A stretch of DNA of 64,000 bases from Devosia enhydra (GTDB taxonomy: Bacteria > Pseudomonadota > Alphaproteobacteria > Rhizobiales > Devosiaceae): positions 186,001 through 250,000 of the forward strand of contig NZ_FPKU01000004.1 in the NCBI RefSeq assembly GCF_900119845.1, in the 5' to 3' direction. Under the pieces are notes generated by a model. It did no database searches. It was given only the letters and a program-made list of their open reading frames with translations, and was not told the origin of the DNA. Each line of letters starts with the position of its first letter. Position 1 is the first letter of the stretch. Positions 30,079 to 39,089 of the stretch are shown piece by piece. A program made the translations under genes and the position numbers.

Positions 30079-33006
30079 CTAATGCGCCCCGTCCCAGTCC
30101 CGCGCCGCGTGGGCATCCACGCGGATCGGCACGGTGAGGTGCACGGCCGGGACCGCGGCGTTTTCCATCACCTCGCGGATCACTGGAATGGCGGCGTCCT
30201 CGGTGCCTTCGGGCACTTCGAAGATCAGTTCGTCATGCACCTGCAGCAGCATGTCGGCGGCGATGCCGGCGCGCTTGAGGGCCGGTTCCATGCGGATCAT
30301 GGCGCGGCGGATGATGTCGGCGGCCGAGCCCTGGATCGGGGCGTTGATAGAGGCGCGCTCGATGAAGGCGCGTTCGGAGGGGTTGCTGGAGGTGGCGTTG
30401 GGGAAGGGGATGCGCCGGCCGAACAGCGTCGTCACATGCCCGTCCGCCTTCACCCGCCGCTTCTGGGCGTCCATATAATCCTTGATACCGGGGAATTTGG
30501 CGAAATAGGCCTCTATATAGGCCCGCGCCTCCGAGCGCTCGATCGAGAGCTGGTTGGCAAGCCCGAAGGCCGAGATGCCGTAGATGATGCCGAAATTGAT
30601 CGCCTTGGCCCGCCGCCGCACTTCGGACGGCATGCCCTCGATCGGCACGCCGAACATTTCGGACGCCGTCATGGCATGGATGTCGAGTCCCTCCTCGAAC
30701 GCATCCTTGAGCGCCTGGATATCGGCGATATGGGCCAGAACGCGCAGCTCGATCTGCGAATAGTCGGCCGAGATCAGCATCTTGCCCGGCGCCGCCACGA
30801 AGGCGGTGCGGATCTTGCGGCCATCCTCGGTGCGCACGGGGATGTTCTGGAGGTTCGGCTCGTTCGATGAGAGCCGCCCTGTCAAAACCGCCGCCTGGTG
30901 GTAGGATGTGTGCACGCGGCCCGTGCGCGCGTTGATATAGCCGGGCAGCGCGTTGGTATAGGTGCCCATGAGCTTGGTCAGCTGGCGCCATTCCACCACG
31001 GCGCGGGCGAGCGGCACCCCCTGCAGGGCGAGGTCCTCGAGCACGTCGGCGCCGGTGGCCCATTGCCCGGTCTTGGTCTTGGTGCCGCCGGGCAGCGCCA
31101 TCTTGCCGAAGAGGATTTCGCCCAGTTGCTTGGGCGAACCGAGATTGAAGGGCTCGCCCGCCAGCTCCTGCGCCTCGGCCTCGAAGGCGGCGGCGCGCTG
31201 GGCGAAATCGCCCGAAAGCCGCGCGAGAATGCCGCGATCGACCGAAATGCCGCGCCCTTCCATCCGCATCAGAACCGGGGAAAGCGGCCGCTCCAGCGTC
31301 TCGTAGACGGTGGTGGCGTTTTCGGCCACGAGGCGCGGGCGCAACACGTGCCAGAGCCTGATCGTCATGTCGGCATCCTCGGCGGCATAGCGGGCCGCTT
31401 CGGGGATGGGCACCTGCGCGAAGGTGATCTGGCTCTTGCCGGTGCCGATCAAATCCTTGATCGGGGTGCCCGAATGGCCGAGCCAGGCCTGCCCCAGCGC
31501 TTCCATCGAATTGTTGCGCGCCCCGTCGAGCGCATAGGCCATCAGCAGCGTGTCATCGATGGGCGCAAGCGTGATGCCGTAGCGCACCAGCAACCCCATG
31601 TCGTATTTCACATTGTGCCCGATCTTGAGGATCGAACGATCCTCGAAAAGGGGCTTCAGCGTCGCGAGGGTCTCGCGCATGTCGAGCTGGCCCTCGGCCC
31701 GCCCGCCCCCGAACATGTCGCTCTCCCCACCGGCATGCCCGAGCGGAATGTAGCAGGCATGGCCGGGCCGGGTGGAAAGCGAAATGCCCACGAGGTCGGC
31801 CTGCTGGTTGTCGAGCCCGGTGGTTTCGGTGTCCACCGCCACATGGCCCATGGCGCGTGCGTCCGCGATCCAGTCTGCCAGCCGCTCGCGGCTCACCACG
31901 ATCTCATAGGCATCGGTGGCAAAGGGCAGGGCGCGGATGCGCTCGGCCTCCGCCGCGGCAAGGCGCACCGGCGTATCCTCGCCCGACGCGCCGGCGACGC
32001 CGGTGCCGGCCGAAACCTCCGAAGGGGCGGCTCCGGCCGTGGTGGCGCTCGTGCCTGTGGGCGCGGCATTGGCGGCCCTCAGTTCCGGATCGGCCTCCCA
32101 GGCATCCGGGTCTGCCCCGATCAGCCCGGCGATGCGGCGGGTGAAGGTGGAAAATTCCATCGCTTTCAGGAACGGGAAGAGCTTGCCGGGCGCGATCGGC
32201 TCGCGCACCAGCGCATCGATGGGCAACTCCACCGGCACATCCTGCGACAGCGTCACCAGCCGGCGCGAGACGCGCGCCAGCTCGGCATTGTCGATCAGCT
32301 TCTGCCGCCGCGCCGGCTGCTTGATCTCGGTGGCGCGGGCGAGCAGGGTTTCGACGTCGCCATAGGTGTTGATGAGTTCGGCCGCCGTCTTCACCCCGAT
32401 GCCGGGCACGCCGGGCACATTGTCCACCGCGTCCCCGCACAGCGCCTGCACCTCGACCACCTTTTCGGGGGCAACGCCGAATTTCTCGAACACCTCGTTG
32501 GGCCCGATCCACCGGAGGGGCGGCTGGCCGGGCCGGGGCAGGGTATCGAGCATGCGCACCCGCCCCTCGGCATCGATCAGCTGCATCAGGTCCTTGTCGG
32601 AGGAGACGATGGTGGCCCGCCCGCCGGCCTGTCGCGCCATCACGGCATAGGTGGCGATGATGTCGTCGGCCTCCCAGCCCTCCATCTCGATGCAGGGGAT
32701 GGAGAAGGCCCGGCTCGCGGCGCGGGTGAGCGGAAACTGCGGCACCAGTTCTTCGGGCGGGGGCGGCCGGTGCGCCTTGTAGTCGGGGTAGAAATCGCTG
32801 CGGAAGCTCTTGGCCGAATGATCGAAGATCACCGCCATATGGGTCGGCGCGTCCTCGCCCTTCAGATCTTCGGTCAGCTTGTGGAGCATGGTGCAGAAGC
32901 CCGAGACGCAGCCCACCGGCAGACCGTCGGATTTGCGCGTCAGGGGGGGCAGGGCGTGGAAGGCGCGGAAGATGAAGGTCGAGCCATCGACGAGGACGAG
33001 ATGCAT
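30079..33006 (-). CDS. polA: DNA polymerase I
   Basis: 975 residues, slightly longer than E. coli PolA (928). The 5' nuclease starts at LVLVDGSTFIFRAFHALPP and includes the helix-hairpin-helix region PGVPGIGVKTAAELI. The 3'-5' exonuclease domain keeps its catalytic DTETTGLD (D392) and the HNVKYD and EDAD motifs, so proofreading is likely intact. In the polymerase domain, motif A is DYSQIELR (D748) and motif C is QVHDEL (D925). A Thr/Ala/Gly-rich linker (about residues 305-345) between the nuclease and exonuclease is longer than usual. Transcribed alone; DUF3072 follows with its own promoter. Confidence 0.98.
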   Translation of the reverse strand: MHLVLVDGSTFIFRAFHALPPLTRKSDGLPVGCVSGFCTMLHKLTEDLKGEDAPTHMAVIFDHSAKSFRSDFYPDYKAHRPPPPEELVPQFPLTRAASRAFSIPCIEMEGWEADDIIATYAVMARQAGGRATIVSSDKDLMQLIDAEGRVRMLDTLPRPGQPPLRWIGPNEVFEKFGVAPEKVVEVQALCGDAVDNVPGVPGIGVKTAAELINTYGDVETLLARATEIKQPARRQKLIDNAELARVSRRLVTLSQDVPVELPIDALVREPIAPGKLFPFLKAMEFSTFTRRIAGLIGADPDAWEADPELRAANAAPTGTSATTAGAAPSEVSAGTGVAGASGEDTPVRLAAAEAERIRALPFATDAYEIVVSRERLADWIADARAMGHVAVDTETTGLDNQQADLVGISLSTRPGHACYIPLGHAGGESDMFGGGRAEGQLDMRETLATLKPLFEDRSILKIGHNVKYDMGLLVRYGITLAPIDDTLLMAYALDGARNNSMEALGQAWLGHSGTPIKDLIGTGKSQITFAQVPIPEAARYAAEDADMTIRLWHVLRPRLVAENATTVYETLERPLSPVLMRMEGRGISVDRGILARLSGDFAQRAAAFEAEAQELAGEPFNLGSPKQLGEILFGKMALPGGTKTKTGQWATGADVLEDLALQGVPLARAVVEWRQLTKLMGTYTNALPGYINARTGRVHTSYHQAAVLTGRLSSNEPNLQNIPVRTEDGRKIRTAFVAAPGKMLISADYSQIELRVLAHIADIQALKDAFEEGLDIHAMTASEMFGVPIEGMPSEVRRRAKAINFGIIYGISAFGLANQLSIERSEARAYIEAYFAKFPGIKDYMDAQKRRVKADGHVTTLFGRRIPFPNATSSNPSERAFIERASINAPIQGSAADIIRRAMIRMEPALKRAGIAADMLLQVHDELIFEVPEGTEDAAIPVIREVMENAAVPAVHLTVPIRVDAHAARDWDGAH

Positions 33007-33125
33007 GAAGGCGATTCCGGGCTGAGCGCAGCGTTTGGCGAGAACTTTAGAGCATCATCGCCGCCCGCGATATGGCCGAGGCGCTGCGCCGGAGAGATCG
33101 ATCCCCGACGGCATCTGCCCTGTCG

Positions 33126-35120
33126 TCAGCGTGCCGTTGCCCGCACCAGCTCCGCCCAATCGTAGCGCTCACCCAGATAGGCCGACCCTTCCTTGGACAG
33201 ATGTCCGCTATCGCGGTAGATGAAGCGACCCTCCTGCACCACGTCGCAGAGCCCGTAAGAGCAGATCATGTCCGAGAGCCAGATGATCGGCAGGTCGGGC
33301 TCGATCGCCTCGAGAAAAGCCAGCGCGTCCGGGCGCGGCGACTTGCCCAGAAGCCTTTGCAGCGAGACAAGCAGGGTCTGGTCGCCGTGGCCGTCGCGGG
33401 TGAAGAAGTCGCAATGATCCTCGCCATAGCCAAAGAGCGCCGCGCCCGTCAGGCAATTGCCGACATTGAAGCCGGGGGATGGCGTGGGTGAAATCAGCAC
33501 CACGCGCGCCCCCGTGCGCCGGATTCGCTCGAGGGTCGCGGACGTTGCCGCGATGATCCGGGAGATCCGCTCGGCCTCGGGGACCTCGATGCCGTCGCGG
33601 CCGATCGCGCCGTCCTCGACGATGCCGAAGGGCGAGGACAGCACGACATACCGGACCGAAGGATTGGCCTCGAGCCACGCCATCACCTGGTCGTTGAAGG
33701 CAAAGCAGCCAGCCCGCCAGTCAGCATCATAATCGGCCCGGAACAGGCTCATATCGAGCAGCGGCGCACAGGAGGATTTCGATTGCTGCTGGAGCTTTAG
33801 CCCCGCTTCGCTCGCGATCAGGCCCGGTGCCAGGTGCATGGCGTAACTGTCGCCCCAGAGCAGGAATTCCGGATCCTCTGCCGTCCGGCAGTTCGGCGAT
33901 TCCGAGAACTTGTCCTCGCAATCGTGATGCAGCCCGAAATTGATCGCCACGCGCGCTTCAAGGGCCGGCACGTCCTGCTCGATCGTCGCAAACCGCATCG
34001 GCGCGCCGTTCTGGAGATGGCCCCAGAGCCCGAAACCGCCAAGCGCCAGAAGACCCACGGCAGAAGACGCAAAGATGGTCGCCCGGTTGAAAATCTGGCG
34101 CGCCCTGCGCTGCCGGAACGGCGTCTCGACCAGCAGCCAGGTGAGATAGGCCAGCACGAAGCTCGCGATACTGAGCCCGATCATCATCGTGTCGTCGGTG
34201 CGCGGAAAGCGGATGCGCGCAAAGGCGAACAGCGGCTGGTGCCAGAGATAGGCGCTGTAGCTCAAAAGCCCGATGCCCACGAGCACGCGGTTGGACAGGA
34301 GCCGCCCGACGAGGGTTTCCTGCCCGGCAAAAAGGATGATCATCGCCGTGCCCAGCACGGGTATCAGGGCCCAGAGCGAGGGAAACGGGATCTGCCCGTC
34401 AAACAGCACCGCCGCGCCCGCGATCCCCATCAACCCCAGCGCAGCCAGCGCCCCGCGCAGGCGGGCACTCGCGACCAAGGGCTCGGGCCGCGCCAGGGCG
34501 AAGGCGCAGAGCGCGCCGATGCCCAGTTCCCAGGCGCGGGTCGGCAGCAGGTAGAAATTGGCCGATGAAAAATGCCGCCAGCCATATTCCGCGAGTGCGA
34601 GGCTGGCAACGCTCAGGAGCACGAGAACCGCGAGCGTCGCCTTGCGCGAGCGTGGCAGCAGCCCCATCAGCAGCAATGGAAACAGGATGTAGAACTGCTC
34701 TTCCACAGCCAGCGACCAGGTGTGGAGCAGCGGATTGAGATCGACGGCCGGCGCAAAATACTCAGCACCGCCGATGAAGAAGATGTTCGAGTAAAACAGC
34801 GCGACTGCGATCAGGGCTTCGGAAAAATACTTGAACTCCGCCGGCAGCATCCAGAGCCAGGCGAAGGGGATGCAGCAGGCGCACACGAAGATGAGGGCGG
34901 GCAGGATGCGCCGGGCGCGACGCTCGTAAAAGCTAAGGAGCGAGAACCGCCCCTCCGAGATTTCCGTCATCAGGATCGTCGTGATCAGGTAGCCGCTGAT
35001 CACGAAAAACACGTCCACCCCGACAAAGCCTCCCGAAAACGGGAAGAAGCCGGCATGGAAAAAGATGACAGGTAGAACCGCGACGGCGCGCAGCCCGTCG
35101 ATCTCGGCGCGATATTTCAT
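33126..35120 (-). CDS. Acyltransferase family 3 protein with C-terminal SGNH domain (OafA-like)
   Basis: 664 residues from the ATG at 35120, which gives the canonical start KYRAEIDGLRAVAVLPV; a TTG slightly upstream is less likely. About ten or eleven helices form the acyltransferase-3 domain with FFHAGFFPFSGGFVGVDVFFVISGY (outlined) and the RxxRR motif YERRARRILPA. From about residue 400 a periplasmic SGNH domain follows, with LLWGDSYAMHL (nucleophile Ser) and DSGHLSKEG (Asp-His). Proteins of this form O-acetylate or O-acylate surface polysaccharides. The next upstream gene is unrelated; function inferred from family. Confidence 0.93.
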   Translation of the reverse strand: MKYRAEIDGLRAVAVLPVIFFHAGFFPFSGGFVGVDVFFVISGYLITTILMTEISEGRFSLLSFYERRARRILPALIFVCACCIPFAWLWMLPAEFKYFSEALIAVALFYSNIFFIGGAEYFAPAVDLNPLLHTWSLAVEEQFYILFPLLLMGLLPRSRKATLAVLVLLSVASLALAEYGWRHFSSANFYLLPTRAWELGIGALCAFALARPEPLVASARLRGALAALGLMGIAGAAVLFDGQIPFPSLWALIPVLGTAMIILFAGQETLVGRLLSNRVLVGIGLLSYSAYLWHQPLFAFARIRFPRTDDTMMIGLSIASFVLAYLTWLLVETPFRQRRARQIFNRATIFASSAVGLLALGGFGLWGHLQNGAPMRFATIEQDVPALEARVAINFGLHHDCEDKFSESPNCRTAEDPEFLLWGDSYAMHLAPGLIASEAGLKLQQQSKSSCAPLLDMSLFRADYDADWRAGCFAFNDQVMAWLEANPSVRYVVLSSPFGIVEDGAIGRDGIEVPEAERISRIIAATSATLERIRRTGARVVLISPTPSPGFNVGNCLTGAALFGYGEDHCDFFTRDGHGDQTLLVSLQRLLGKSPRPDALAFLEAIEPDLPIIWLSDMICSYGLCDVVQEGRFIYRDSGHLSKEGSAYLGERYDWAELVRATAR

Positions 35121-35180
35121 CTGATGTCTGAACTGCCCCAACCGCGCGCAGTCTGGGTCCTAATGCCGGAGAGTTCAAGA

Positions 35181-35209
35181 GCGGGCGTCGGCCTCCGCCG
35201 CACGCCCGC
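35181..35209 (-). terminator. Hairpin after the YqhA-like gene, possible terminator
   Basis: GCGGGCGT (35181-35188) and ACGCCCGC (35202-35209) form a perfect 8-bp stem, 10 bp downstream of the minus-strand stop at 35220. The following minus-strand sequence (TCTTGAACT) is poor in T, so termination would be weak or factor-assisted. Confidence 0.5.
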
Positions 35210-35219
35210 CTTATGGGAG

Positions 35220-35729
35220 CTACTTCTTCTTGCTGCGTTCGGAAATGAAGTCGGTCACCGCGAACAGCACGCCCGAGAGGACGAAGGTGAAGTGGATGGC
35301 GATCTTCCAGGCCAGCTGGCTGTCATTATAGCTCTCGCTGACCAGGAACGCCTTCAGAAGCTCCACCGCCGATATCGCGACGATGGCGCCGATCAGCTTC
35401 AGTTTGAGATCGGCAAAGCCCACCTGGCCCATCCAGGCCGGCCGGTCCTCGTGATCATTGGTGTTGATCCGCGAAACGAAACTCTCATAGCCGCTGAAGA
35501 CGATGATGAGCAGCAACACCGCGATCAGGGCCGTGTCGACCAGCGTCAGGATGGAGATCACCACGTCATAGTCGGACGTCGTCCAGATATTGAGGACCAG
35601 ATCGAGCAGCTCCTTGAGGAACTTGAAGAGCAGCACGACCATCGCCACCAGGAGGCCGATAAAGAACGGCGCCAGGATCCAGCGGCTGGTAAAGATCAGT
35701 GTTTCGATGGCCCGTTCCAGTGCCGCCAT
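35220..35729 (-). CDS. YqhA/UPF0114 family membrane protein
   Basis: 169 residues with about four helices. The conserved UPF0114 (TIGR00645) pattern is clear: ERAIETLIFTSRWILAPFF at the N terminus, VDTALIAVLLLIIVFSGYE, and the cytoplasmic loop RPAWMGQVGFADLKLKLIGAI. Function is unknown in all species; the protein is an inner-membrane component. The C terminus is basic (ERSKKK). The gene is isolated, with 78 bp after it and a 261-bp gap before the next plus-strand gene in which I see only ordinary promoter-like sequence. Confidence 0.93.
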   Translation of the reverse strand: MAALERAIETLIFTSRWILAPFFIGLLVAMVVLLFKFLKELLDLVLNIWTTSDYDVVISILTLVDTALIAVLLLIIVFSGYESFVSRINTNDHEDRPAWMGQVGFADLKLKLIGAIVAISAVELLKAFLVSESYNDSQLAWKIAIHFTFVLSGVLFAVTDFISERSKKK

Positions 35730-35990
35730 GATGCGCTTTCCTCAAGACCGACAGGTTAAAGACCAGGCGTGCCGGCGACGCTGAGGCCCTTTGGCAGGGG
35801 GCCGGATCCAGTGCCGCGCACCTCTAGAGCGATGCCGTTCGGCAGGCAAGCGGAGAGGTGGGGCAGGGGCCCCATGTCCACACTGCCAAAAGCCCGCGCC
35901 AATCACACCACCAGCCCTGCGCAAGCCTTGCGCCCTTGCCTTCCGGCCGCGAAAGGCCCAGTTACAGCGTCCAAGAAGGAACACCAGCTC

Positions 35991-36140
35991 ATGGCGCGCA
36001 AGCCCAATTACGATTTCGAACGCAGGGAACGCGAGCGGCTCAAGGCGCTCAAGGCTGCGGCACGCGCCGAAGCCAAGCTCAAGCCGCCCGTGGATGAGGC
36101 CCAAGCCCCGTCCCCCGACGACGAAACGCCCGGGCACTAG
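35991..36140 (+). CDS. Small conserved alphaproteobacterial protein, Lys/Arg/Ala-rich
   Basis: 49 residues from the ATG at 35991, preceded by AGAAGGA. The N terminus MARKPNYDFERRERERLKA is a recurrent feature of small conserved alphaproteobacterial proteins of unknown function, very rich in charged helix formers and followed by an acidic Pro-rich tail. It probably forms a single basic coiled helix that might contact RNA or ribosomes. It ends 3 bp before the GTG start of rsgA, so it is co-transcribed with a ribosome-assembly GTPase; a shared role is possible but unproven. Confidence 0.68.
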   Translation: MARKPNYDFERRERERLKALKAAARAEAKLKPPVDEAQAPSPDDETPGH

Positions 36141-36143
36141 CCC

Positions 36144-37106
36144 GTGGCGCCCCAGGATCCGGCACGCTCGGCCCTGCCGCCGTTTTTTGCCGACCAGATC
36201 GCCGAAAGCGAAATCGCGCTCCATCCCGCGCGCATCGATGGCGTGCATCGCGATCGTCTGAGCGCGCTTATCGCCGGCACGCAGGTGGCCCTGACCCTGC
36301 CGCCCCGCGCCGATACCGGCGCCTTCGCGGTGGGCGACTGGGTGCTGGTCGAGCCCCTGACGCATCTGCTTATCCGCAGGCTCGAGCGCAAGAGCCTGTT
36401 ACAGCGCCCCGCCGAGGGCCGCAGGCCGACCCAACTGGTGGCGGCCAATATCGATACGCTGTTCATCGCCGCCTCCTGCAACGCCGATTTCAATATCGCC
36501 CGGCTCGAACGCTATCTGGCGCTCGCCAACGATGCCGGCACCGATCCCGTCATCGTCCTCACCAAATCCGACCTTGCCGAAGACCCAGGGACCTTCATCG
36601 CGCAAGCCACCGCGCTCCAGCGGCAACTGCCCGTCGTCGCGCTCAATGGCAAGGCGCCCGATGCCGTCGCAATGCTCGCCCCCTGGTGCACGCCGGGAGC
36701 CACCGTGGCGCTCGTCGGCTCGTCGGGCGTGGGCAAATCCACCCTCGTCAATGCGCTTGTAGGGCAGGCCGAAGCGCCCCAGCAGACGGGCGCCGTGCGC
36801 CAGAGCGATGCGCGGGGCCGCCACGTCACCACGTCGCGCTCGCTGCATGCCATGGCCGGGGGCGGCTGGGTCATCGATACGCCGGGCATGCGCAGCCTGC
36901 ATGTGCAGGATGTGCGCGAGGGCATCGATACCCTCTTTGCCGAAATCACCGAACTGGCGCCCGCCTGCAAGTTCCGCGACTGCAGCCATGATCACGAGCC
37001 CGGCTGCGCCGTACGCGCCGGCGTCAAGGCCGGTACGGTCGACCCCGAACGCCTCGCCCGCTGGCGCAAGCTGCAGGACGAAAACCGCGCACCGGCACGG
37101 CGTTGA
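36144..37106 (+). CDS. rsgA: Ribosome small-subunit-dependent GTPase RsgA
   Basis: 320 residues from the GTG at 36144. An N-terminal OB-like domain (about 20-90) precedes a circularly permuted GTPase: G4 TKSD (140-143) comes before the P-loop GSSGVGKST (192-200), then the switch TTSRSLH and DTPGMR (245-250). The C-terminal zinc site is C275, C280, H282 and C288 (CKFRDCSHDHEPGC). It matures the 30S subunit by releasing assembly factors. The start codon overlaps no other gene but lies 3 bp behind a small basic-protein gene, and the gene converges with the next one after 12 bp. Confidence 0.96.
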   Translation: MAPQDPARSALPPFFADQIAESEIALHPARIDGVHRDRLSALIAGTQVALTLPPRADTGAFAVGDWVLVEPLTHLLIRRLERKSLLQRPAEGRRPTQLVAANIDTLFIAASCNADFNIARLERYLALANDAGTDPVIVLTKSDLAEDPGTFIAQATALQRQLPVVALNGKAPDAVAMLAPWCTPGATVALVGSSGVGKSTLVNALVGQAEAPQQTGAVRQSDARGRHVTTSRSLHAMAGGGWVIDTPGMRSLHVQDVREGIDTLFAEITELAPACKFRDCSHDHEPGCAVRAGVKAGTVDPERLARWRKLQDENRAPARR

Positions 37107-37118
37107 CGCGGCGATCCC

Positions 37119-37679
37119 TCACCCTACGCTATACCGCGCGAAGCTGACGCCATTGTCGAAATTGCGCTGCTCGGTACGGGTGAGCTTGAGCACGCTGTCG
37201 CGCAGCGGAAACATCGGGGTGCCACTGCCCACCAGAACCGGCACGGTATAGATGTTGATCTCGTCCACCAGCCCCATGGCGAGGCAGTGGGCGGCAAGGC
37301 CGGGGCCCGAGACCCCGATCCTGCCCTCGGTCGACGCCTTGAGCGCGCGCAGCGTCTCGGCATCGAGCGATCGCAGCAGCCGCGTGCGCGGCGTCGTCAC
37401 TGTTTCGAGCGTGGTTGAAACCACGATCTTTTCGGCTTTCTGCCAGGCGCGGCCGAAATCGCGCTCGGCGGGTTCGGCCTTCGGATCGTCGGCGAGCTTT
37501 TCCCAAACCGCCATCATCTCATACATGCGCCGGCCATAGAGCGCGATGGTCTCGCGCGCCTGCTCGGCCTCGGCGAAGCGGTGCACCGCCTCGTTGATCT
37601 GGCCCCATTCGAAATCGCCTCTGGCATCGTTGATGAAGCCATCGATCGAAGCCATCATCGAGTAGACGACGTCGCCCAT
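37119..37679 (-). CDS. Dihydrofolate-reductase-family (RibD C-terminal) protein
   Basis: 186 residues with the RibD-C/DHFR-like fold: MMASIDGFINDARGDFEWG at the N terminus, ALYGRRMYEMMAVWEKL, and the NADPH-binding ISGPGLAAHCLAMGLVDEI. The YwjB/YyaP-type members are common and their substrates are unknown; it is not the folate enzyme FolA, which has a different N-terminal pattern. Its ATG has an excellent GGAGGGCG site 14 bp after the stop of the MFS transporter gene, so the two are one operon. Confidence 0.88.
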   Translation of the reverse strand: MGDVVYSMMASIDGFINDARGDFEWGQINEAVHRFAEAEQARETIALYGRRMYEMMAVWEKLADDPKAEPAERDFGRAWQKAEKIVVSTTLETVTTPRTRLLRSLDAETLRALKASTEGRIGVSGPGLAAHCLAMGLVDEINIYTVPVLVGSGTPMFPLRDSVLKLTRTEQRNFDNGVSFARYSVG

Positions 37680-37693
37680 ACTTCGCCCTCCTC

Positions 37694-38923
37694 TCAGGCC
37701 GCCTGCGGCAGGCCGGGGCCGGCGGCCACGTCGCGCCGGGGCGGGGGGAAGGCGAGCGCGATGATCGCCGCCATCACGCCCACCGCCGCCGAGGCGATGT
37801 AGAGCCAGTGATAGGTGCCATAGGTGTCAAAGAGCCATCCCCCGCCCACCGGGCCGAAGGCCATGCCGATGCTCGAGACCATGGTGGCCGCGCCCAGAAC
37901 CGTTCCCATCACATGGGGCCCGAAATAATCGCGCGCCAGCACCGAATAGAGCGGCATCACTCCGCCATAGGCCATGCCCAAAACCACCGCCAGCATGTAG
38001 AACTGGTTGATTTCGCTGACATAAATATAGAAGTAGATGCTGATGGCCTGCAGCGCGAGGCCCGCCACCAGCACGCGCTTCACCCCCAGCCGGTCGGCAG
38101 CGATGCCGAAGGCGAGGCGCCCGAAGAGCCCGGCGATCCCCTCGACACTGTAGATGCTGGCCGCCGCCAGCGCCGAGGCGCCGCACAGCATGGCATAGCT
38201 CACCGTGTGGAAGATCGGGCCCGAATGGGCCGCGCAGCAGAAAAAGAACGTCGCTGCGAGCACGATGAATTGCGGTGTCCTCAGCGCCGCAAAGGCGTTG
38301 CGCGGCGGGGGCTCCTGCGGGGCCACATCGGTCCCGGGGCTGGGCGCCGCCGCCTGCGCCTCGGGGGCGCGGCGGATGAGCAGGCCCGCCGGCACGATCA
38401 GTGCCGTGGCGATGATCGCGGTCAGCATCATCGCGGTGCGCCAGCCCTGCGCCTCGATCAGCACGGTGGCCAGCGGTGTCACGATCATCGGCGCCACGCC
38501 CGCGCCCAGCGATACCAGCGATACGGCAAGGCTGCGGTTCTTTTCGAACCAGCCCACCGTCGTTGCCATCAGCGGGGCAAAGAACGCACCGCCCGAGGCC
38601 CCAACCAGCCCGCCATAGGCGATCTGGAACATCAAAAGATCTGTGGTGCGCGAGGCGAGGAACAGCCCCACGCCCAGGATCACGGCCGCGATCATCACCA
38701 CCGGCCGCGCCCCGATCCGGTCGGTCAGCATGCCCCAGATGAAGCCGGCCACCCCCATCACGATGAACCCGATGGTCATCGCGCCCGAAATCCCGGCCCG
38801 CGTCCAGCCGGTCTCAGTGGCGATGGGCGCCAGATAGACGGGCAGCGCGAACAGCGCCCCCATTGCCACGCAGGTGATCAGCGCCCCCGCTGCCACGATC
38901 ACCCAGCCATAATGCCGTTCCAT
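37694..38923 (-). CDS. MFS transporter, OFA/MCT-like
   Basis: 409 residues with 12 predicted helices and a long Pro/Ala-rich cytoplasmic loop between helices 6 and 7. HYGWVIVAAGALITCVAMGA (first helix, outlined), the motif-A-like GMLTDRIGARP and AFGIAADRLGVKR, and the second-half start LRTPQFIVLAATFFFCC match the oxalate/formate-monocarboxylate branch of the MFS. The start has GGAGGAGAG upstream. Two copies of CCGATTG-N3-ATCGCAA lie about 90-143 bp upstream and may be operators. A RibD-C-family reductase gene follows in the operon. The substrate, probably a small carboxylate, is inferred. Confidence 0.88.
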   Translation of the reverse strand: MERHYGWVIVAAGALITCVAMGALFALPVYLAPIATETGWTRAGISGAMTIGFIVMGVAGFIWGMLTDRIGARPVVMIAAVILGVGLFLASRTTDLLMFQIAYGGLVGASGGAFFAPLMATTVGWFEKNRSLAVSLVSLGAGVAPMIVTPLATVLIEAQGWRTAMMLTAIIATALIVPAGLLIRRAPEAQAAAPSPGTDVAPQEPPPRNAFAALRTPQFIVLAATFFFCCAAHSGPIFHTVSYAMLCGASALAAASIYSVEGIAGLFGRLAFGIAADRLGVKRVLVAGLALQAISIYFYIYVSEINQFYMLAVVLGMAYGGVMPLYSVLARDYFGPHVMGTVLGAATMVSSIGMAFGPVGGGWLFDTYGTYHWLYIASAAVGVMAAIIALAFPPPRRDVAAGPGLPQAA

Positions 38924-39012
38924 TCCCGCTCTCCTCCCGAGCCCGTTCCTGCCAGCACGACGAGGCAGGATGAGGCAGATCGACAGGAGGCGCGATAAAA
39001 AACCGCGCCGGA

Positions 39013-39066
39013 CCGATTGCCGATCGCAATCAGCCTAGCGCGGTCAAAACCGATTGTAAATCGCAA
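39013..39066 (-). promoter_or_regulatory. Two direct copies of CCGATTG-N3-ATCGCAA upstream of the MFS operon
   Basis: Copies at 39013-39029 and 39050-39066 are identical at 14 fixed positions and differ in the 3-base centre (CCG, TAA); their starts are 37 bp apart. Each holds an inverted half-site CGATT/ATCG. They lie between the helicase stop (39090) and the MFS start (38923), so they most likely control the MFS operon. The binding factor is unknown. Confidence 0.55.
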
Positions 39067-39089
39067 GTAGAATTGCGGAGGGCTGACTG

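Noticed and set aside
37119-37679. folA dihydrofolate reductase
   Set aside because: The sequence is of the RibD C-terminal type, without the FolA N-terminal and Trp-containing motifs.
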